64,000 nt of DNA from Chitinophaga pendula (GCF_020386615.1 NZ_CP077769.1:5691501-5755500), one strand, 5' to 3'; counted from the stretch's first letter, positions 1 to 8,908 are shown. Translations and numbers: made by a program. The notes: generated from the letters alone by a model not told the origin.

Positions 1-26
1 GCCTTCCTAATAATATCAGCTACCTG

Positions 27-500
27 CTATACCGTGATATGCTCAATCTTGAACTTGATGTGACCATTGGGTGCCTGCACATCCGCAATCTCACCTACCT
101 GCTTGCCCAACAAGCCCTTGCCGATAGGAGAAGATACCGAAATCTTCCCCGCCTTCAAATCAGCCTCCGTCTCAGATACCAACTGGTAAGTCACGGTCTT
201 CTTATTCGCCATATTGGTGATCGTTACTTTACATAGTATGGATACTTTAGACGTGTCTATCGTGTCAGCTTCTACCACTCTCGCAGTAACAATGGCATTT
301 TCCAACGTAGCTATCTTCGCTTCATGAAGCCCCTGAGCTTCCTTGGCAGCATCGTACTCCGCATTCTCCTTCAAATCCCCCTTCTCCCTGGCCTCTGCAA
401 TAGCCTTCGCGATCTCCGACCGGCCTTTTGTCTTCAGCATGGTCAGCTCTTCGCGCATTTGCTCCAAGGTCTCTTTCGTAACATAGTTAATGCCAGACAT
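27..500 (-). CDS. greA: Transcription elongation factor GreA
   Basis: A 157-aa protein of normal GreA length. The N-terminal half is the charged coiled-coil finger, with the family signature AREKGDLKENAEYDAAKE near residues 37-54, including the acidic residues that reach into the RNA polymerase secondary channel. The C-terminal half carries the FKBP-like SPIGKGLLGK segment. GreA rescues backtracked RNA polymerase by stimulating cleavage of the 3' end of the transcript in the cytoplasm. The ATG at 500 gives the expected N-terminus (MSGINYVTKE, close to the usual start of GreA proteins). The gene is monocistronic here: a TATATTTG promoter element lies about 80 nt upstream, and the next gene upstream ends at 651. 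No oddities were seen. Confidence 0.97.
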   Translation of the reverse strand: MSGINYVTKETLEQMREELTMLKTKGRSEIAKAIAEAREKGDLKENAEYDAAKEAQGLHEAKIATLENAIVTARVVEADTIDTSKVSILCKVTITNMANKKTVTYQLVSETEADLKAGKISVSSPIGKGLLGKQVGEIADVQAPNGHIKFKIEHITV

Positions 501-575
501 ATACTTCTTGTTTTAGTAATAAGAAAAAAAAATCAACGCCCCCATTTGCATAGAAGCGTTGTGACTGGTATATCG

Positions 576-583
576 CAAATATA
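576..583 (-). promoter_or_regulatory. Likely -7 promoter element upstream of greA
   Basis: On the minus strand this reads TATATTTG, an exact match to the Bacteroidetes -7 consensus TAnnTTTG, 76 nt upstream of the greA ATG. The -33 region is only T-rich and lacks a clean TTTG at the usual distance, so the match rests mainly on the -7 box. Confidence 0.5.
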
Positions 584-650
584 ATTATTTTTTGTTTGCG
601 AAAAAATAGGTTGCAATATGATAAAAATCAGCTATTCGTAGGCTTACTGT

Positions 651-1580
651 TTAAATGATGAAAAGCTTCTCCAGCACGATCTTAGCCATCTTTATACTGG
701 CTTCATGAGAATACCCGGCTATGTGTGGGGTCAACACCACATTAGGTGCCTGCAACAGGTACTGGAACTGCTCCCGCTCTATCTGACTGAACGTTGCCAT
801 CTTCTCATTCTCCAACACATCCAGACATGCTCCCCGTAACCGCTCGTCCTGCAGTGCGCGGATCACCGCCGCCGTATCCGTTACCTTCCCCCTCGCCGTA
901 TTCAAATACCAGATCGGACGCTGGAAAGACCGGAAAAAAGCATCGTCTGCCAGATGAAACGTATCCGACGTTAACGGCAAATGCACGCTCACCACATCCG
1001 CCCGCTCATACAACTCATCCATACCAGCCTCCCGCACATAAGCATTCCCAAACCCCTGCTTGAACTTATCATAGGCCAGCACCTGCACATCAAATCCCGC
1101 CAGCTTACGGGCAAAAGCACTGCCCGTATGCCCATAGCCAATAATACCTACCGTCAACCCGTTCAGCTCAAATCCACGGTTACCATCCCGCTCCCACACC
1201 CCTTCCCGCAACTGCAGGTTACTCTTCAGTATATTGTTCATCAGGCACAACAACATTCCTAACGCCTGCTCCCCTACCACATCACAGTTCCCCTCCGGAC
1301 TACTCACACAACGGATGCCTTTGCTGCTCGCATAAGGCACATCAATCAGCTCCATCCCGGAACCCAAACGGCCTATCCACTCCAGCTGAGTAGCCTGGTC
1401 TATAAATCGGCTGTCAATACTCAAACGGGTGGTGACAATCAACCCGACATAATCGTGCATAACGGCCAATGCCTCGTCATAAGTAATAGAGGGCTGGTAA
1501 GAGATGGTATAGCCCTTTTCTTCCAGTCTCTCTATCAGATAGTTATGCGCTTTTGCGGTGATCAGTACTTTACGACTCAT
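651..1580 (-). CDS. D-isomer 2-hydroxyacid dehydrogenase (SerA-like)
   Basis: A 309-aa NAD-dependent D-2-hydroxyacid dehydrogenase of the phosphoglycerate dehydrogenase family, in the short form without C-terminal ACT or ASB regulatory domains. Visible features are the Rossmann dinucleotide loop GYGHTG at residues 148-153 and the catalytic triad R230 (LNTARG), E259 (LDVLENE) and H286 (TPHIAG). Substrate specificity cannot be read from sequence; it could be 3-phosphoglycerate dehydrogenase or another hydroxyacid dehydrogenase acting in the cytoplasm. Its ATG overlaps the stop codon of the upstream rsmA gene by four bases (ATGA, 1577-1580), so the two are probably co-transcribed and translationally coupled. 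The functional link between rRNA methylation and this enzyme is not obvious. Confidence 0.9.
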   Translation of the reverse strand: MSRKVLITAKAHNYLIERLEEKGYTISYQPSITYDEALAVMHDYVGLIVTTRLSIDSRFIDQATQLEWIGRLGSGMELIDVPYASSKGIRCVSSPEGNCDVVGEQALGMLLCLMNNILKSNLQLREGVWERDGNRGFELNGLTVGIIGYGHTGSAFARKLAGFDVQVLAYDKFKQGFGNAYVREAGMDELYERADVVSVHLPLTSDTFHLADDAFFRSFQRPIWYLNTARGKVTDTAAVIRALQDERLRGACLDVLENEKMATFSQIEREQFQYLLQAPNVVLTPHIAGYSHEASIKMAKIVLEKLFII

Positions 1581-2329
1581 ATCATCTTGTGGGATAAGGC
1601 TACAAAGTCAGCCACCGTAAGGGCCTCCGCCCGCTTGGTAAATTGGCTGTCCTGAAGTAACGCTTTGTCGAATAATGTTTTTAATGGATTACGTAGCTGC
1701 TTGCGACGTTGATTAAACGCGGTCTTTACCAGGTTGAAAAACTTCCGCTCATTGGCAATGTCATAAGGCGTCTCCAGCTTCGTAAGCCGGATCACCGCAG
1801 ACTTCACCTTCGGCGGCGGTGTGAAACAGTTCTCATGTACCTCAAAAAGATATTCTACTTTGTAAAATGCCTGTATCAATACACTGAGTACCCCATATTC
1901 CTTATTCCCATGAGGAGCCGCCACCCGCTGTGCTACCTCCTTCTGGAACATCCCCACCATCACCGGTACCTGCGACTTCCACTCCAATATCCGGAACAAT
2001 ATCTGCGTAGAGATATTGTAAGGGAAATTGCCGATCACACTAAACGCGCCGTCAAATGGCGGATGCGTATCCAGGATACTCTCATTCACCAGCTTCCCCT
2101 GTATCGCCGGATAAGTTTTTTCCAAATATTGTACCTTTTCTTTGTCCAGCTCTATCGCCTTAAATTGAATATCCGGCAACTGTAACAAATACTTGGTAAT
2201 AGCCCCTCCGCCGGGGCCTACTTCCGCTACCTGCTGTCCTGCGGAAACCGGTAGGGCGGCCACGATCTTTTTACACATGTTCTCATCGTGCAAAAAGTGT
2301 TGACCTAATGATTTTTTTAATGTATACAT
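1577..2329 (-). CDS. rsmA: 16S rRNA (A1518/A1519) dimethyltransferase RsmA/KsgA
   Basis: A 250-aa cytoplasmic methyltransferase that dimethylates two adjacent adenines in the 3' hairpin of 16S rRNA during late 30S assembly, using SAM. The family start KSLGQHFL is at residues 6-13, SAM motif I EVGPGGG at 36-42, the adenine-binding NFPY motif at 101-104, and the C-terminal RNA-binding stretch [11 protein letters not shown] follows. Length is slightly below the roughly 270 aa of the E. coli enzyme, as is common in Bacteroidetes. The ATG at 2329 gives the canonical N-terminus. A TAnnTTTG box sits 11 nt upstream, implying a very short leader. It is the first gene of a two-gene unit with the dehydrogenase. 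Confidence 0.96.
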   Translation of the reverse strand: MYTLKKSLGQHFLHDENMCKKIVAALPVSAGQQVAEVGPGGGAITKYLLQLPDIQFKAIELDKEKVQYLEKTYPAIQGKLVNESILDTHPPFDGAFSVIGNFPYNISTQILFRILEWKSQVPVMVGMFQKEVAQRVAAPHGNKEYGVLSVLIQAFYKVEYLFEVHENCFTPPPKVKSAVIRLTKLETPYDIANERKFFNLVKTAFNQRRKQLRNPLKTLFDKALLQDSQFTKRAEALTVADFVALSHKMI

Positions 2330-2339
2330 GATTGGAGAG

Positions 2340-2347
2340 CAAAGTTA
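2340..2347 (-). promoter_or_regulatory. Possible -7 promoter element of rsmA
   Basis: The minus strand reads TAACTTTG, matching TAnnTTTG, immediately upstream of rsmA. No good -33 TTTG was found at 17-20 nt; that region is the beginning of the 11-nt TATA array. Confidence 0.35.
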
Positions 2348-2374
2348 GTGAAATCAAGCCGATTACTTCCTTTC

Positions 2375-2529
2375 TATAGCTCTCCTATAACATTCGTATA
2401 ACATTCGTATAGCGTTTGTATAAGCAACGCCTATCCAAACCTATACAATGGGTATATCATGCGTATACCCCGGATATACCTTGCCTATACAAGGACTATA
2501 GGTTGCTTATACAACGCTTATACAAGTCC
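2375..2529. repeat. 11-nt-period TATA array, 14 units
   Basis: Fourteen consecutive TATA (once TATC) elements start at 2375, 2386, 2397, 2408, 2419, 2432, 2442, 2453, 2464, 2475, 2486, 2497, 2508 and 2519. All steps are exactly 11 nt except one 13+10 pair in the middle. The first full units are tataacattcg, tataacattcg and tatagcgtttg; later ones are tatacaatggg, tataccttgcc and tatacaacgct. The seven bases between TATA boxes vary, so only the TATA and the spacing are conserved. The array fills the gap between the divergent rsmA and pdxA genes. An 11-nt period cannot be a coding repeat in one frame. Function is unknown. Confidence 0.9.
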
Positions 2530-2659
2530 TTCATAATGTAATGATAATAAATAACTTATGTAAAAAACACCCGCACCATACCCATCCGGTCTACCACTTC
2601 TGTAACTCCCCGTCCCCTATCCCTCTGCCATTTAAGCGGCCTTTCGGGTATAGTATGCC

Positions 2660-2687
2660 TTGATTGTGTTGCGTTTGTGTATATTTG
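2660..2687 (+). promoter_or_regulatory. Likely pdxA promoter (TTG / TATATTTG)
   Basis: TATATTTG at 2680-2687 matches the Bacteroidetes -7 box, with TTG at 2660-2662 and a 17-nt spacer. The box ends only 6 nt before the ATG at 2694, which would make the transcript leaderless or nearly so. Confidence 0.55.
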
Positions 2688-2693
2688 CTGCCT

Positions 2694-3758
2694 ATGAGTA
2701 CAAGTGCCCAGATAAATAAACCGGTAATTGGCATTTCCATCGGAGACCTGAACAGCATCGGCATGGAAATCATCATCAAAACTTTTGCGGACAGCAGGAT
2801 GATGGAATTCTGTACGCCCGTAATATTCGCGTCGAATAAAACCATCAACTTCTACCGGAAGCTGATGAATGAGAACAACTTCAACTACCAGAGCATTAAA
2901 GACTTTACCCGCCTTAATCATAAGCAGGTAAACGTATTCAACTGCTGGGAAGAAGAAGTACAGATCACACCGGGTGTACTGAATGATGTAGGCGGTAAAT
3001 ACGGCGCCCGCTCACTCACAGTAGCGCTAGAATGCCTGAAAGACGGGCACGTGGATGGCCTCGTTACCGGGCCTATTCATAAACATAACATACAACGGCA
3101 CGACTTTAACTATACCGGTCATACCCCCTTCCTCAAAGATGCTTTTGAAGCCAGGGAAGTACTGATGTTCATGACCGCCGACGATATGCGGGTAGGCCTT
3201 CTCACCGAACATATACCGGTAGCCGAGATCGCCAAGCACGTGACCCGGGAGAACATCCTCAGCAAACTGTACCTCATGCACGACAGCCTTGTAAAAGACT
3301 TCGGTATAGATGCTCCCCGTATCGCCGTACTGGGCCTCAACCCACATGCCGGCGACAATGGCCTGATCGGCGATGAAGAGATCAGAGAGATCATCCCCGC
3401 TATCAATAAAGCCAAGGATAACGGCCTCCTTTGTTTCGGTCCCTATAGCGCCGACGCCTTTTTCGCCCGCTATATGCACCGCGAATTCGACGCCGTACTG
3501 GCTATGTATCACGACCAGGGCCTGATACCCTTCAAATCACTGGCCAGCGGCCATGGTATCAACTTCACCGCAGGACTGCCCATCGTAAGGACCTCGCCCG
3601 ACCATGGTACCGCCTTCGACATCGCAGGCAAAAACATCGCAGATCCTTCCTCCTTCCGGCAAGCGATCTTCTCCTGCCTCGAGATCATGGCACAACGCGA
3701 ACAATACGACGAAAACACCGCCAACCCGCTCAAGAAAACTGAACTGGCTTCCGAATAG
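2694..3758 (+). CDS. pdxA: 4-hydroxythreonine-4-phosphate dehydrogenase PdxA
   Basis: A 354-aa enzyme of the DXP-dependent pyridoxal 5'-phosphate pathway. It oxidises 4-phosphohydroxy-L-threonine with NAD(P), and the product condenses with deoxyxylulose phosphate via PdxJ. Divalent-metal ligands are visible as H143 (TGHT), H218 (NPHAGDNG) and H273 (YHDQG). The family motifs TGPIHK (near 125-130) and TSPDHGTAFDIAGKN (300-314) are intact. The start chosen is the ATG at 2694 (MSTSAQINKPVIGIS), because the upstream in-frame TTG at 2664 lies inside the apparent promoter and adds a cysteine-rich peptide unlike PdxA. A perfect hairpin follows 22 nt after the stop. The gene is probably monocistronic. 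Confidence 0.95.
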   Translation: MSTSAQINKPVIGISIGDLNSIGMEIIIKTFADSRMMEFCTPVIFASNKTINFYRKLMNENNFNYQSIKDFTRLNHKQVNVFNCWEEEVQITPGVLNDVGGKYGARSLTVALECLKDGHVDGLVTGPIHKHNIQRHDFNYTGHTPFLKDAFEAREVLMFMTADDMRVGLLTEHIPVAEIAKHVTRENILSKLYLMHDSLVKDFGIDAPRIAVLGLNPHAGDNGLIGDEEIREIIPAINKAKDNGLLCFGPYSADAFFARYMHREFDAVLAMYHDQGLIPFKSLASGHGINFTAGLPIVRTSPDHGTAFDIAGKNIADPSSFRQAIFSCLEIMAQREQYDENTANPLKKTELASE

Positions 3759-3780
3759 CCACCAACATCATATTGAATTA

Positions 3781-3821
3781 AACAGTAAGGCCGTCTCAAA
3801 TGAAGAGACGGCCTTACTGTT
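3781..3821 (+). terminator. pdxA terminator hairpin
   Basis: A perfect 17-bp stem (aacagtaaggccgtctc and its complement) with a 7-nt loop and a weak T run after it, just downstream of pdxA. Confidence 0.8.
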
Positions 3822-3992
3822 TATAACACCCACCTTTATCCCTAAACGTCAGTTCTTCATCTTGTCATGATAATTTTAACCATAATAATCACATCCCCGC
3901 TCCTTCCAAACGTATATCCATCGCAGTGAGTAATTGTATTTTCAGCTACCGGTCTATAGCTACGTTCATTTTTAACCCAAATAATACCTGTA

Positions 3993-4202
3993 ATGAAAAA
4001 AATCAGCAAATTTGAATCAGTTTCACGTCAAGCACTAAAAGACATTTATGGTGGTGGCGCTATGCATGCACAGCCTTTCTGTTTCACCTTTACCCGCTGC
4101 GATCTGAATCCGTTCGCCTGTGGACCTATCATCGGTTCTACTTGTAAGTGTTCTATCTTCAGACGTCCGGATGGCTCCAGGTATTGTACCACCGGTATCT
4201 AA
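3993..4202 (+). CDS. Double-glycine, six-cysteine peptide: candidate RiPP/bacteriocin precursor
   Basis: A 69-aa peptide in two parts. The leader is MKKISKFESVSRQALKDIYG followed by GG (residues 1-22), which resembles Bacteroidetes GG-type natural-product leaders (basic MKK start, amphipathic helix, ending GG). After it comes a 47-residue core with six cysteines at 30, 36, 43, 51, 53 and 65. Such leaders are normally cleaved by a C39-peptidase ABC exporter and the core may be modified or disulfide-bonded; this is family knowledge, not shown here. No maturation enzyme or C39 transporter is adjacent. The gene stands alone between two strong hairpins. It could alternatively be a small secreted cysteine-rich peptide. 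The product class is an inference. Confidence 0.6.
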   Translation: MKKISKFESVSRQALKDIYGGGAMHAQPFCFTFTRCDLNPFACGPIIGSTCKCSIFRRPDGSRYCTTGI

Positions 4203-4220
4203 TCATCCCAAGTGCAACAA

Positions 4221-4254
4221 AAAGCGGCTGATCAAGGTATTGATCAGCCGCTTT
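4221..4254. terminator. Bidirectional terminator between convergent genes
   Basis: A perfect 14-bp stem (aaagcggctgatca) with a 6-nt loop and A/T flanks on both sides. It serves the small peptide gene on the plus strand and the 4287-4937 gene on the minus strand. Confidence 0.8.
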
Positions 4255-4286
4255 GCTATTAATATCATTGCATCTTATCAGCGCCA

Positions 4287-4937
4287 TTATTTGTTGGCTT
4301 CTGCCAGCAGCTCCTTGGCACGTTTCTCACCCCAGTGTGGCGCCAGCTTGCTGGCAGGTTTGAAGCTGGCGTATTTTTCGATGGCCGCCTGGAACTTCTC
4401 CTTGGCCCTTGCCTTGCTACCACCAAATTGCTCCGGTGTGTAAAAGAGGGACTGTCCTTGCAACAGGTACACACGCGGATTTTCCGCATTGATAGTCTGT
4501 GCTTTCTGCAACTCCTGTGCAGATGCCATACCATATTGCATACCACGGCTCTGCGGATCTACCATCAGGCGGGCAGTAGCAGCCAGCGACTTGATACAGG
4601 CCGCCTCGTCATTGTTAGGGCTCAGCTCATCTACTTTGGCAAGATTCGCATCTACCTTATCTACAATAGCATCTACCTTGTCTTTGTTTTGCTCTATCAG
4701 TGCAGCCATCACCTGGCTGTAAGCAGCGTAGTAATAAGGCAACCATTGGCTTTTTTCTGCTGCTGCGATCCGCTCAAAAGTATTCGAGATCTCTCCCAGT
4801 TTAGCAGGATTGAAGCTGGCAGGATCGTCCAGCAACGCAACCTGTTTCGTCATAGCTGATTCGTATTGCGCACTCTGCGCACCGGCAGTGAATACTACAG
4901 CCAGCAATAGTAAAAAGGACAGTGTTACTCTTTTCAT
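4287..4937 (-). CDS. Exported hypothetical protein, helical-repeat type
   Basis: A 216-aa protein with a clear signal peptide (MKRVTLSFLLLLAVVFTAGA, cleavage near residue 20). The mature part is helical and alanine-rich (for example AAAEKSQWLPYYYAAYSQVMA) and looks TPR-like, ending with a basic, lysine-rich helix. It is probably periplasmic. The gene lies 37 nt downstream of the TonB-dependent receptor on the same strand, so the two are likely co-transcribed. This two-gene arrangement suggests an accessory role for the receptor, but no substrate can be deduced. A related protein type is common next to receptors in Bacteroidetes; I do not recognise a named family. Confidence 0.8.
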   Translation of the reverse strand: MKRVTLSFLLLLAVVFTAGAQSAQYESAMTKQVALLDDPASFNPAKLGEISNTFERIAAAEKSQWLPYYYAAYSQVMAALIEQNKDKVDAIVDKVDANLAKVDELSPNNDEAACIKSLAATARLMVDPQSRGMQYGMASAQELQKAQTINAENPRVYLLQGQSLFYTPEQFGGSKARAKEKFQAAIEKYASFKPASKLAPHWGEKRAKELLAEANK

Positions 4938-4974
4938 ATTATATTGAGATTTAGAATGATGTTAAAATAAACTA

Positions 4975-7125
4975 TTAAAGACTGTTGATAACGTCCTGAC
5001 TTCTGTCTATACCGAAGTTCATAAACATTCCGACAAAGATAAAACGGGGTATCACCGGCGCTATCTCGTCCCGGCGCAGGCCATCCCTGGAATACCGGTA
5101 ACCATATACCTGTTTTAAGTTTAGCAGGTTATTCACCGCCAATGCAAACACCGTATGTGCTTTACCCAACGTAGCCAGTTTGGCGACACTCAATCCCAAT
5201 GTATTATAGTTGATCGTGCGATCGCTCATAAACTTATCCAAAGGCTGTGCCGGATTGAAATAAGGACGGCCTGTAGCAAAGGTATACGTCAACCCGATAT
5301 TGGTCATGATCTTTGGAAAGAACTGTTTGTATACGATAGAAGCGGTATGTTTTGCTGCAAAATCAGGCTGCACCTCGTATGGATAGTTCAGGTAATTACG
5401 TTTGGTATCCAGGTAAGAGTAAGATATCCAGTAATCACCATTTTTGATGGTTTTACGGTCCCGCCAGAAGAACTCTACTCCCCTGGCATAACCCGTACCG
5501 CTCGCGCTGGTATCAGGAGTTGTTTTCAGCAGATCATGGTACTTTTTGTAATACACTTCCGTACGGAAAGTATAGCCATTGGCGATACGTTGGTAACTGG
5601 CAATATAGTGCGTCGCCTTCATGTATCCCAGGTTGTGTTTAAAGCGGATATATTGCTGCTCCGGCTTCTGGTAATAATCACCATAGGCCAGGGATATCTC
5701 CCCCTGATTATCCAGCTTGTATGCCAGGGAAGCACGAGGTGCAAAATTGGTCTTACTGATCACGGAAGAATATTCCATGCGGCCACCTACCCTGGCTACA
5801 AACTGCGGGGTGAAATAAATATCCGTTTCAGCAAACGCGGCAGTGTAATTATCTACAAAGTCAGCTTTATAGCTATTAAAGCTTGATTTTTCTACGGCAT
5901 ATTGTTGCTCTCCACCAAAACGTATCTGAGAAAGCACACCCAGCGATTTGGTCAGCACTACTCTTACCTGTCCGAGGTCCGATCGTGCTTTGATCCTGCC
6001 GGGAGCCGATTTGGGTAAAGTATCCGTCTCAATCTTATCGTCATTGATACTATAGGAAACACCTGTGTTGATACGCCATCCCTTTCCAAGACTTTCCTTG
6101 TAGGTCAGGTTCGTATACATATTCATGTTATTGTTGTTGAACATCTCCTGGCTACCGGGGTAATCCAGGCTGGGACGTAAGATCCCGGAACGGTTCCAGT
6201 TGGCATAGCCATAAAATTTTAATATACCCGTGGAAGAGGTCCGTCTCCTGAAGTTAAAGGAGCCACCCCAGTTTTCAGGATATATACTGGATTCCCATTT
6301 AGGTTTGGTCACTTGTATATAGGGCTGCAGGTTAGTATAACTGGCTTCTATACCGTAAGATCCTTTTTTGTCTTTGGATAGCCTCTCCATGCCGCCATTC
6401 ACGCCTATCACAGAGGCACCCAGGCTATAGGAAGAACGATCCGGCAGATCACTGGATTCTAATATCAAAGCAGAAGATAGCCCCTGTCCGTATTGAGCAG
6501 AATAACCACCACTACTGAAGGTCGTACCTTTAAAGAGGAAAGGGGAAAAACGGCTGCGTCCCGGGATATCAGGCAATCCGCTGAAGAAAGGATTCCTTAC
6601 TAATAATCCGTCGATAAAGGTCTGTGTTTCATAACCGGTACCACCTCTTACGAACAAGCCTTCGCGGTCGTTGGTCTGTTGTGCACCGGGTAATGTCTTG
6701 AGTGCATTGACGATATCGGCGCCCGCGCCTGCTGTCGTCACGATATCCAACGGCTTCAATACCGTATTTGTCTTTTCTCCGCTGGCTTCAAAACTGCCGG
6801 CAGAAATAGTCACCACACGTAATTCGCTGATTGAAGGTTTCAGCACCAGGTCCAGCTGTACAGGACCATTGATAGTAATCGGCTGCTCCATTGTTTTGTA
6901 GGTCATCAGCGAAGCAGCAATCACTGCTTGTCCGCTGGAAGAAGTGGTAAAGCTGTAGGTACCATCTGCGGCTGTAGTAGCGCCGTCATAGGTGTCTTTG
7001 ATAAAAACATTCACTCCAGGAAGTGGCTTCTTTTTGCTATCCGTGACACGGCCGCTTATTTTATGCTGCGCCATCAGAAACATCGGGAGAAAAACACAGG
7101 CAAGGAGGTTGATAAATTTCCACAT
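4975..7125 (-). CDS. TonB-dependent outer-membrane receptor
   Basis: A 716-aa protein. Signal peptide at 1-19 (ending MAQ), then a carboxypeptidase-regulatory-like beta domain (KISGRVTDSKKKPLPGVNVF onward, about 22-100), a plug domain (about 110-230, with LFVRGGTGYETQTFIDGLLV spanning the plug core) and a 22-strand-type barrel to the C-terminus. It would import a ligand too large for porins, driven by TonB-ExbBD. It is shorter than SusC proteins (about 1000 aa), no SusD lies next to it, and the plug is of the siderophore/cobalamin-receptor kind, so a small chelate or similar ligand is more likely than a glycan. The partner gene is the helical exported protein just downstream. Confidence 0.9.
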   Translation of the reverse strand: MWKFINLLACVFLPMFLMAQHKISGRVTDSKKKPLPGVNVFIKDTYDGATTAADGTYSFTTSSSGQAVIAASLMTYKTMEQPITINGPVQLDLVLKPSISELRVVTISAGSFEASGEKTNTVLKPLDIVTTAGAGADIVNALKTLPGAQQTNDREGLFVRGGTGYETQTFIDGLLVRNPFFSGLPDIPGRSRFSPFLFKGTTFSSGGYSAQYGQGLSSALILESSDLPDRSSYSLGASVIGVNGGMERLSKDKKGSYGIEASYTNLQPYIQVTKPKWESSIYPENWGGSFNFRRRTSSTGILKFYGYANWNRSGILRPSLDYPGSQEMFNNNNMNMYTNLTYKESLGKGWRINTGVSYSINDDKIETDTLPKSAPGRIKARSDLGQVRVVLTKSLGVLSQIRFGGEQQYAVEKSSFNSYKADFVDNYTAAFAETDIYFTPQFVARVGGRMEYSSVISKTNFAPRASLAYKLDNQGEISLAYGDYYQKPEQQYIRFKHNLGYMKATHYIASYQRIANGYTFRTEVYYKKYHDLLKTTPDTSASGTGYARGVEFFWRDRKTIKNGDYWISYSYLDTKRNYLNYPYEVQPDFAAKHTASIVYKQFFPKIMTNIGLTYTFATGRPYFNPAQPLDKFMSDRTINYNTLGLSVAKLATLGKAHTVFALAVNNLLNLKQVYGYRYSRDGLRRDEIAPVIPRFIFVGMFMNFGIDRSQDVINSL

Positions 7126-7147
7126 ATATCTGCGATGATTTGTACCA

Positions 7148-7155
7148 CAAAGCTA
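7148..7155 (-). promoter_or_regulatory. Likely -7 element of the TonB receptor gene
   Basis: The minus strand reads TAGCTTTG (TAnnTTTG), 23 nt upstream of the receptor ATG. A TTTG lies further upstream at a rather short 14-nt spacing. Confidence 0.45.
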
Positions 7156-7288
7156 TTGGCTTTCATGAACAAAGCAGATTATCAAAGGAACAATTCGGTA
7201 AATGTACTGTTGCTACCGGTAAAATACGGATGCATTGCCGGTGAAAATACCCGCCGCCGGTAAAATCGCCCATCTCCTCCTGCCATCG

Positions 7289-8908
7289 CTACTTACGCGC
7301 CCCCGGACAGATCTCTTTACGCAGCACTTCCGCTCCTGTTAACCCATTGGTATTGAAGTCTGTACTACTGATAAGACGGCCACCTGCATATACCCGGATC
7401 ACATATTCCGTATCTGCTTCCAGGGTCGCTGTGATCTTGCGCTCCGGCGGCTGCGGCATAAAGCACCAGCCCATATCCCGCTTCTTATTGTAGAGATACA
7501 CACATACCTGGTCTGTACAGATCGTAGCCTCAAACGGGATACGCAACAGGGGCTGCACAGTGACCGGTGTGATCATCGTCGCCGGCAAAGCCAGGCTATA
7601 CAGATCATCCCCCCCTTTTCCGCCACTACGGTTGGAAGACAGGAACCCTTTCCCGTCAGCTGTAGACACATAATAGAAATCATCTCCCGGAGAGTTGAAC
7701 GGCGGATACAGATTCACCGGCGTTCCCCACTGATCCCCACTGCCAACCGCCCGGAAGAGGTCAAAGCCACCCATTCCTATATGCCCCATACTGGAAAAGT
7801 ACAGTTGCCCATCCCCTCCAATAGTAGGAAACTCTTCCGCTCCGGCAGTATTCAGCTGGCTACCACAGTTTTGTGGTGTTCCCCAGCTACCGTCTGCAAT
7901 CCGGCGGCAAAACCAGATATCCGTACTCCCCTGCCCTCCGGGCATGTCCGACGTAAAATAAATGGTTGTACCATCGGCACTTAAAACAGCTTGCCCCAAA
8001 GAATATTCCTGTGGCTTATTATACGGAAATGGTTGCGGCGGCTGCCATTGATTATTTTTCTTTACAAATACCAGCAGCTCCAATCTTCTTACCCCATATA
8101 CCAGCAACCGGGTGCCTTTGTCGAAAGGTATCTTAAACGGATCCGTCACCGTCACATATGCCGTATCCCCGCTACCTGAAAAAACAGCAGGCCCCACATG
8201 ATACCGGTATTGATTGATCACTGGTGAAAAATCATTGACATATCCCCAGCCGTTGATCGAAGGGGCCGCACTATACAACTTCAGGTATGCATGCTCATTA
8301 CGGGCATAGAACCGCTTATTCCGCCTCGACGTGGCAAAAAGTACTTCCTTACGCATACTGTCTGACACAAAGACCAGCGATTTATGATACAAAGCAGCGC
8401 CCCAGTCTGCCCCCCCGGAATTCAGTGAAGCCATATTATATATCATCACACCAGATGGCTGTTGCTGCCATACCAGTGCGCTGTCACACCCCGCTATCCG
8501 GTTAGCAGTCAGCGGAGAGGCCCCTCCTTTCTCCCGGTAAGTATTGTAGGCTGTTTTAGCACCGGCATAATCTCCCTGGCTCTTCAGCATATCGCCGTAG
8601 TATAACCAGTTCTCCACCGATGCTTCAGGCTGCTGTATAATGCGGGCATATGTCGCAGCAGCCTGCTGATAAAGGTTGAGACCCCGGTAGCTGGTAGCCA
8701 GCTTCTCCAGCAACGGCAGGTTGTTTTTTTTACGCAATATGCGCTCATACAAGGCGGCAGCAGGTGCATACTCCTGCAGGGCAAAATGCGTCTCTGCCCT
8801 GGAGAGCAACGACGGTTGCTCCTGTGCCGATACTGTACCGGCAAAACATATATTCGCCATCAGGATCCATCTGCAGCTATACCGGAATATTGTAGTCAGT
8901 CTGTTCAT
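7289..8908 (-). CDS. PorE-like protein: TPR plus PD40 beta-propeller, T9SS-associated
   Basis: A 539-aa exported protein (signal peptide to about residue 28, ending VSAQE). Residues about 30-130 are TPR helices (AETHFALQEYAPAAALYERI). The middle holds WD40-like PD40 repeats recognisable by YFTSDMPGGQGSTDIW, LYFSSMGHIGMGGFDLF and FLSSNRSGGKGGDDLYSL. It resembles PorE/SprE-type T9SS cell-envelope components but lacks the C-terminal OmpA peptidoglycan-binding domain of PorE. It is the last of three genes (giant adhesin, PorP/SprF-like, this one) read on the minus strand with short gaps, which suggests it helps secrete or anchor the giant protein. The assignment is by motif and context. Confidence 0.78.
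   Translation of the reverse strand: MNRLTTIFRYSCRWILMANICFAGTVSAQEQPSLLSRAETHFALQEYAPAAALYERILRKKNNLPLLEKLATSYRGLNLYQQAAATYARIIQQPEASVENWLYYGDMLKSQGDYAGAKTAYNTYREKGGASPLTANRIAGCDSALVWQQQPSGVMIYNMASLNSGGADWGAALYHKSLVFVSDSMRKEVLFATSRRNKRFYARNEHAYLKLYSAAPSINGWGYVNDFSPVINQYRYHVGPAVFSGSGDTAYVTVTDPFKIPFDKGTRLLVYGVRRLELLVFVKKNNQWQPPQPFPYNKPQEYSLGQAVLSADGTTIYFTSDMPGGQGSTDIWFCRRIADGSWGTPQNCGSQLNTAGAEEFPTIGGDGQLYFSSMGHIGMGGFDLFRAVGSGDQWGTPVNLYPPFNSPGDDFYYVSTADGKGFLSSNRSGGKGGDDLYSLALPATMITPVTVQPLLRIPFEATICTDQVCVYLYNKKRDMGWCFMPQPPERKITATLEADTEYVIRVYAGGRLISSTDFNTNGLTGAEVLRKEICPGARK

Noticed and set aside
2375..2529. A CRISPR array
   Set aside because: Repeat units are 11 nt with variable fillers; there are no 25-40 nt repeats or uniform spacers, and no cas genes.
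2556..2921. Minus-strand frames over the start of pdxA
   Set aside because: They overlap the well-supported pdxA gene and its promoter and show no recognisable protein features.
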